A stretch of 64,000 nucleotides of DNA from Glutamicibacter creatinolyticus (lineage in GTDB: Bacteria; Actinomycetota; Actinomycetes; Actinomycetales; Micrococcaceae): positions 682,001-746,000 of the forward strand of contig NZ_CP034412.1 in assembly GCF_006094275.1 (NCBI RefSeq), written 5' to 3'. Below the pieces are notes generated by a model, which was not told where the DNA came from, ran no database searches, and saw only the letters and a program-made list of their open reading frames with translations. This document shows positions 63,192-64,000 of the stretch, one piece after another; positions within the stretch are counted from its first letter, which is position 1, and each line of letters starts with the position of its first letter. Position numbers and translations under genes: made by a program.

Positions 63192-63728
63192 ATGCCCAAG
63201 CAAGCGATGCACGCCCGACTGGCCGAGTCCAAAGGCCGGCTGGGCAGCAGCCTCTACGCGGCCATCCTCTGCCTGCTGGTGCTGGCCGCCAGCGGCGGGA
63301 TCGGCCTGGCCCTGAAATCACCCTGGCTCTTTCCCAGCCTGGGCCCCACGGTGATGCTGTTCTTCGAATCCCCGCAACTGAAATCCGCGCGCCCCGCCAA
63401 CGCGCTGATCGGGCACCTGGTGGGCCTGGCCGCCGGGGCGGCCTGCCTTTACGGCTTCGGCCTGCAACATCAGGCCGCTACCCCGGTCGGGGGAGTGAGC
63501 CTCACCCATGTGGCTGCCGGGGCGCTATCGGTCGCACTGACCACGCTGGTGCTGACCTGGACGAACAAACCACACCCGCCAGCCGGGGCCACCACATTGA
63601 TCATCAGCCTGGGGATTTTGAGCACCCCGGCCGAACTGCTGTCCATGCTCGGGGCGATCATCTTCATTACCGTCCTTGGCTGGGGCCTGAATCTGCTGCT
63701 GGGCACCAAGCCTGCGACCGGCAAGTAG
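63192..63728 (+). CDS. HPP-family membrane protein
   Basis: A 178-residue integral membrane protein with four to five helices. The family-defining HPP tripeptide occurs in NKPHPPAGATTLI near residue 118, and SPWLFPSLGPTVMLFFESP near 37-55 and ARPANALIGHLVGLAAG near 59-75 are characteristic. Plant and cyanobacterial members have been linked to nitrite transport. Its position 28 bases after a nitrate-reductase-like operon makes nitrogen-oxyanion transport a reasonable hypothesis. AGAAGGGGACCC precedes the ATG. Confidence 0.85.
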   Translation: MPKQAMHARLAESKGRLGSSLYAAILCLLVLAASGGIGLALKSPWLFPSLGPTVMLFFESPQLKSARPANALIGHLVGLAAGAACLYGFGLQHQAATPVGGVSLTHVAAGALSVALTTLVLTWTNKPHPPAGATTLIISLGILSTPAELLSMLGAIIFITVLGWGLNLLLGTKPATGK

Positions 63729-63742
63729 CCGGGGTACCCCAG

Positions 63743-64000
63743 CTACCTCTCGGCTTGGTGGGCCCGAGGTGGGGAAGCGGTTTTTATCCAGGCCGCCAGC
63801 CAGCAGGCCTGCACGGCGGCGTCAAGCAGGTAGATCCGGCTGATGCGCCCGCTGCCGCCGTAGCGAAGATCAACGCCGCCGAAGGACAGGGCAGCGCCAA
63901 TGCCAATCCTGCGCGCCGTGGTCAAGCCTTCGCTCGTGGCGCGCGTGCGCAGCTGCTGGTAGGCCAGCGTAACCGCGAGCCCGCTGACGCACCTGACCAA
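63743..64000 (-). CDS. Hypothetical membrane protein, truncated by the window edge
   Basis: At least 85 residues on the minus strand, running off the end of the window, so the start is unknown. The visible portion has one or two hydrophobic segments (LLDAAVQACWLAAW) and a basic stretch (LRTRATSEGLTTARRIGIG). No family is recognised. It converges with the HPP gene. Confidence 0.4.
   Translation of the reverse strand: MVRCVSGLAVTLAYQQLRTRATSEGLTTARRIGIGAALSFGGVDLRYGGSGRISRIYLLDAAVQACWLAAWIKTASPPRAHQAER

Noticed and set aside
1-64000. CRISPR arrays, insertion sequences, integrases or prophage genes
   Set aside because: No regularly spaced direct repeats, transposase motifs or phage structural genes were seen; the short repeats found are hairpins or operator-like palindromes.

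Overview
The window looks like a 64 kb chromosomal segment of a high-GC Gram-positive bacterium, most likely an Arthrobacter-like member of the Micrococcaceae (Actinomycetota). Evidence includes a WhiB2/WhmD-type regulator, DUF3499, TIGR03089, DUF2505, an Rpf with G5/DUF348 domains, an LpdA-type quinone dehydrogenase, SufU-type Fe-S assembly, many GTG/TTG starts, and repeated leaderless start signatures (a -10 hexamer 6-8 nt before the start codon). No rRNA, intact prophage, insertion sequence or CRISPR array is visible. Most of the content is core genome.

Layout. 0-13.7 kb: TIGR03089, then whiB, a very large envelope glycosyltransferase and a DUF5719 protein (tight, 1-base overlaps), a RecQ-type helicase, a metallopeptidase-family protein divergent from DUF3499, ahcY and a TIGR01906 membrane protein. 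13.7-20.8 kb: a methyltransferase, long-chain acyl-CoA ligase, and protein O-mannosyltransferase on the minus strand, then rsmI and a succinate-semialdehyde dehydrogenase. 20.8-25.6 kb: a minus-strand moxR/DUF58/transglutaminase operon. 25.8-30.4 kb: tatD, rpfB, rsmA, ispE and a 54-aa membrane ORF. 30.5-35.4 kb: an accessory block (FAD oxidoreductase, small membrane protein, MalY/PatB lyase, PIG-L amidase and a less GC-rich methyltransferase) that interrupts the usual ispE/ABC-F/glmU neighbourhood. 35.4-46 kb: ABC-F, tRNA-Gln(TTG), glmU, prs, DUF1801, a single-domain L25, pth, a structured C-rich sRNA candidate resembling the actinobacterial 6C RNA, sufS-sufU, nhaA and DUF2505. 46-55.4 kb: a possible 49-codon leader ORF overlapping mfd, then a minus-strand purine deoxynucleoside salvage set (punA, phosphosugar mutase, deoC) divergent from lpdA. 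55.5-64 kb: GNAT, an MHS transporter, a biotin-dependent carboxylase alpha chain, and a plus-strand trio of an unusual molybdopterin oxidoreductase, a small helical protein and an HPP-family membrane protein.

Main points of interest. (1) The glycosyltransferase N-terminus can only be encoded if translation begins at a non-canonical codon, plausibly ATT overlapping the whiB stop. (2) A strongly structured RNA with its own promoter lies between pth and sufS. (3) A PIG-L amidase/PLP C-S lyase/methyltransferase set resembles the LmbE/LmbF/LmbG logic of thiol-conjugate processing. (4) The molybdoenzyme has Gly where the fourth Fe-S cysteine is expected and is translationally coupled to an uncharacterised helical protein. 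(5) Leaderless starts recur across the housekeeping genes. Functional assignments come from motif recognition by eye; no database search was possible.
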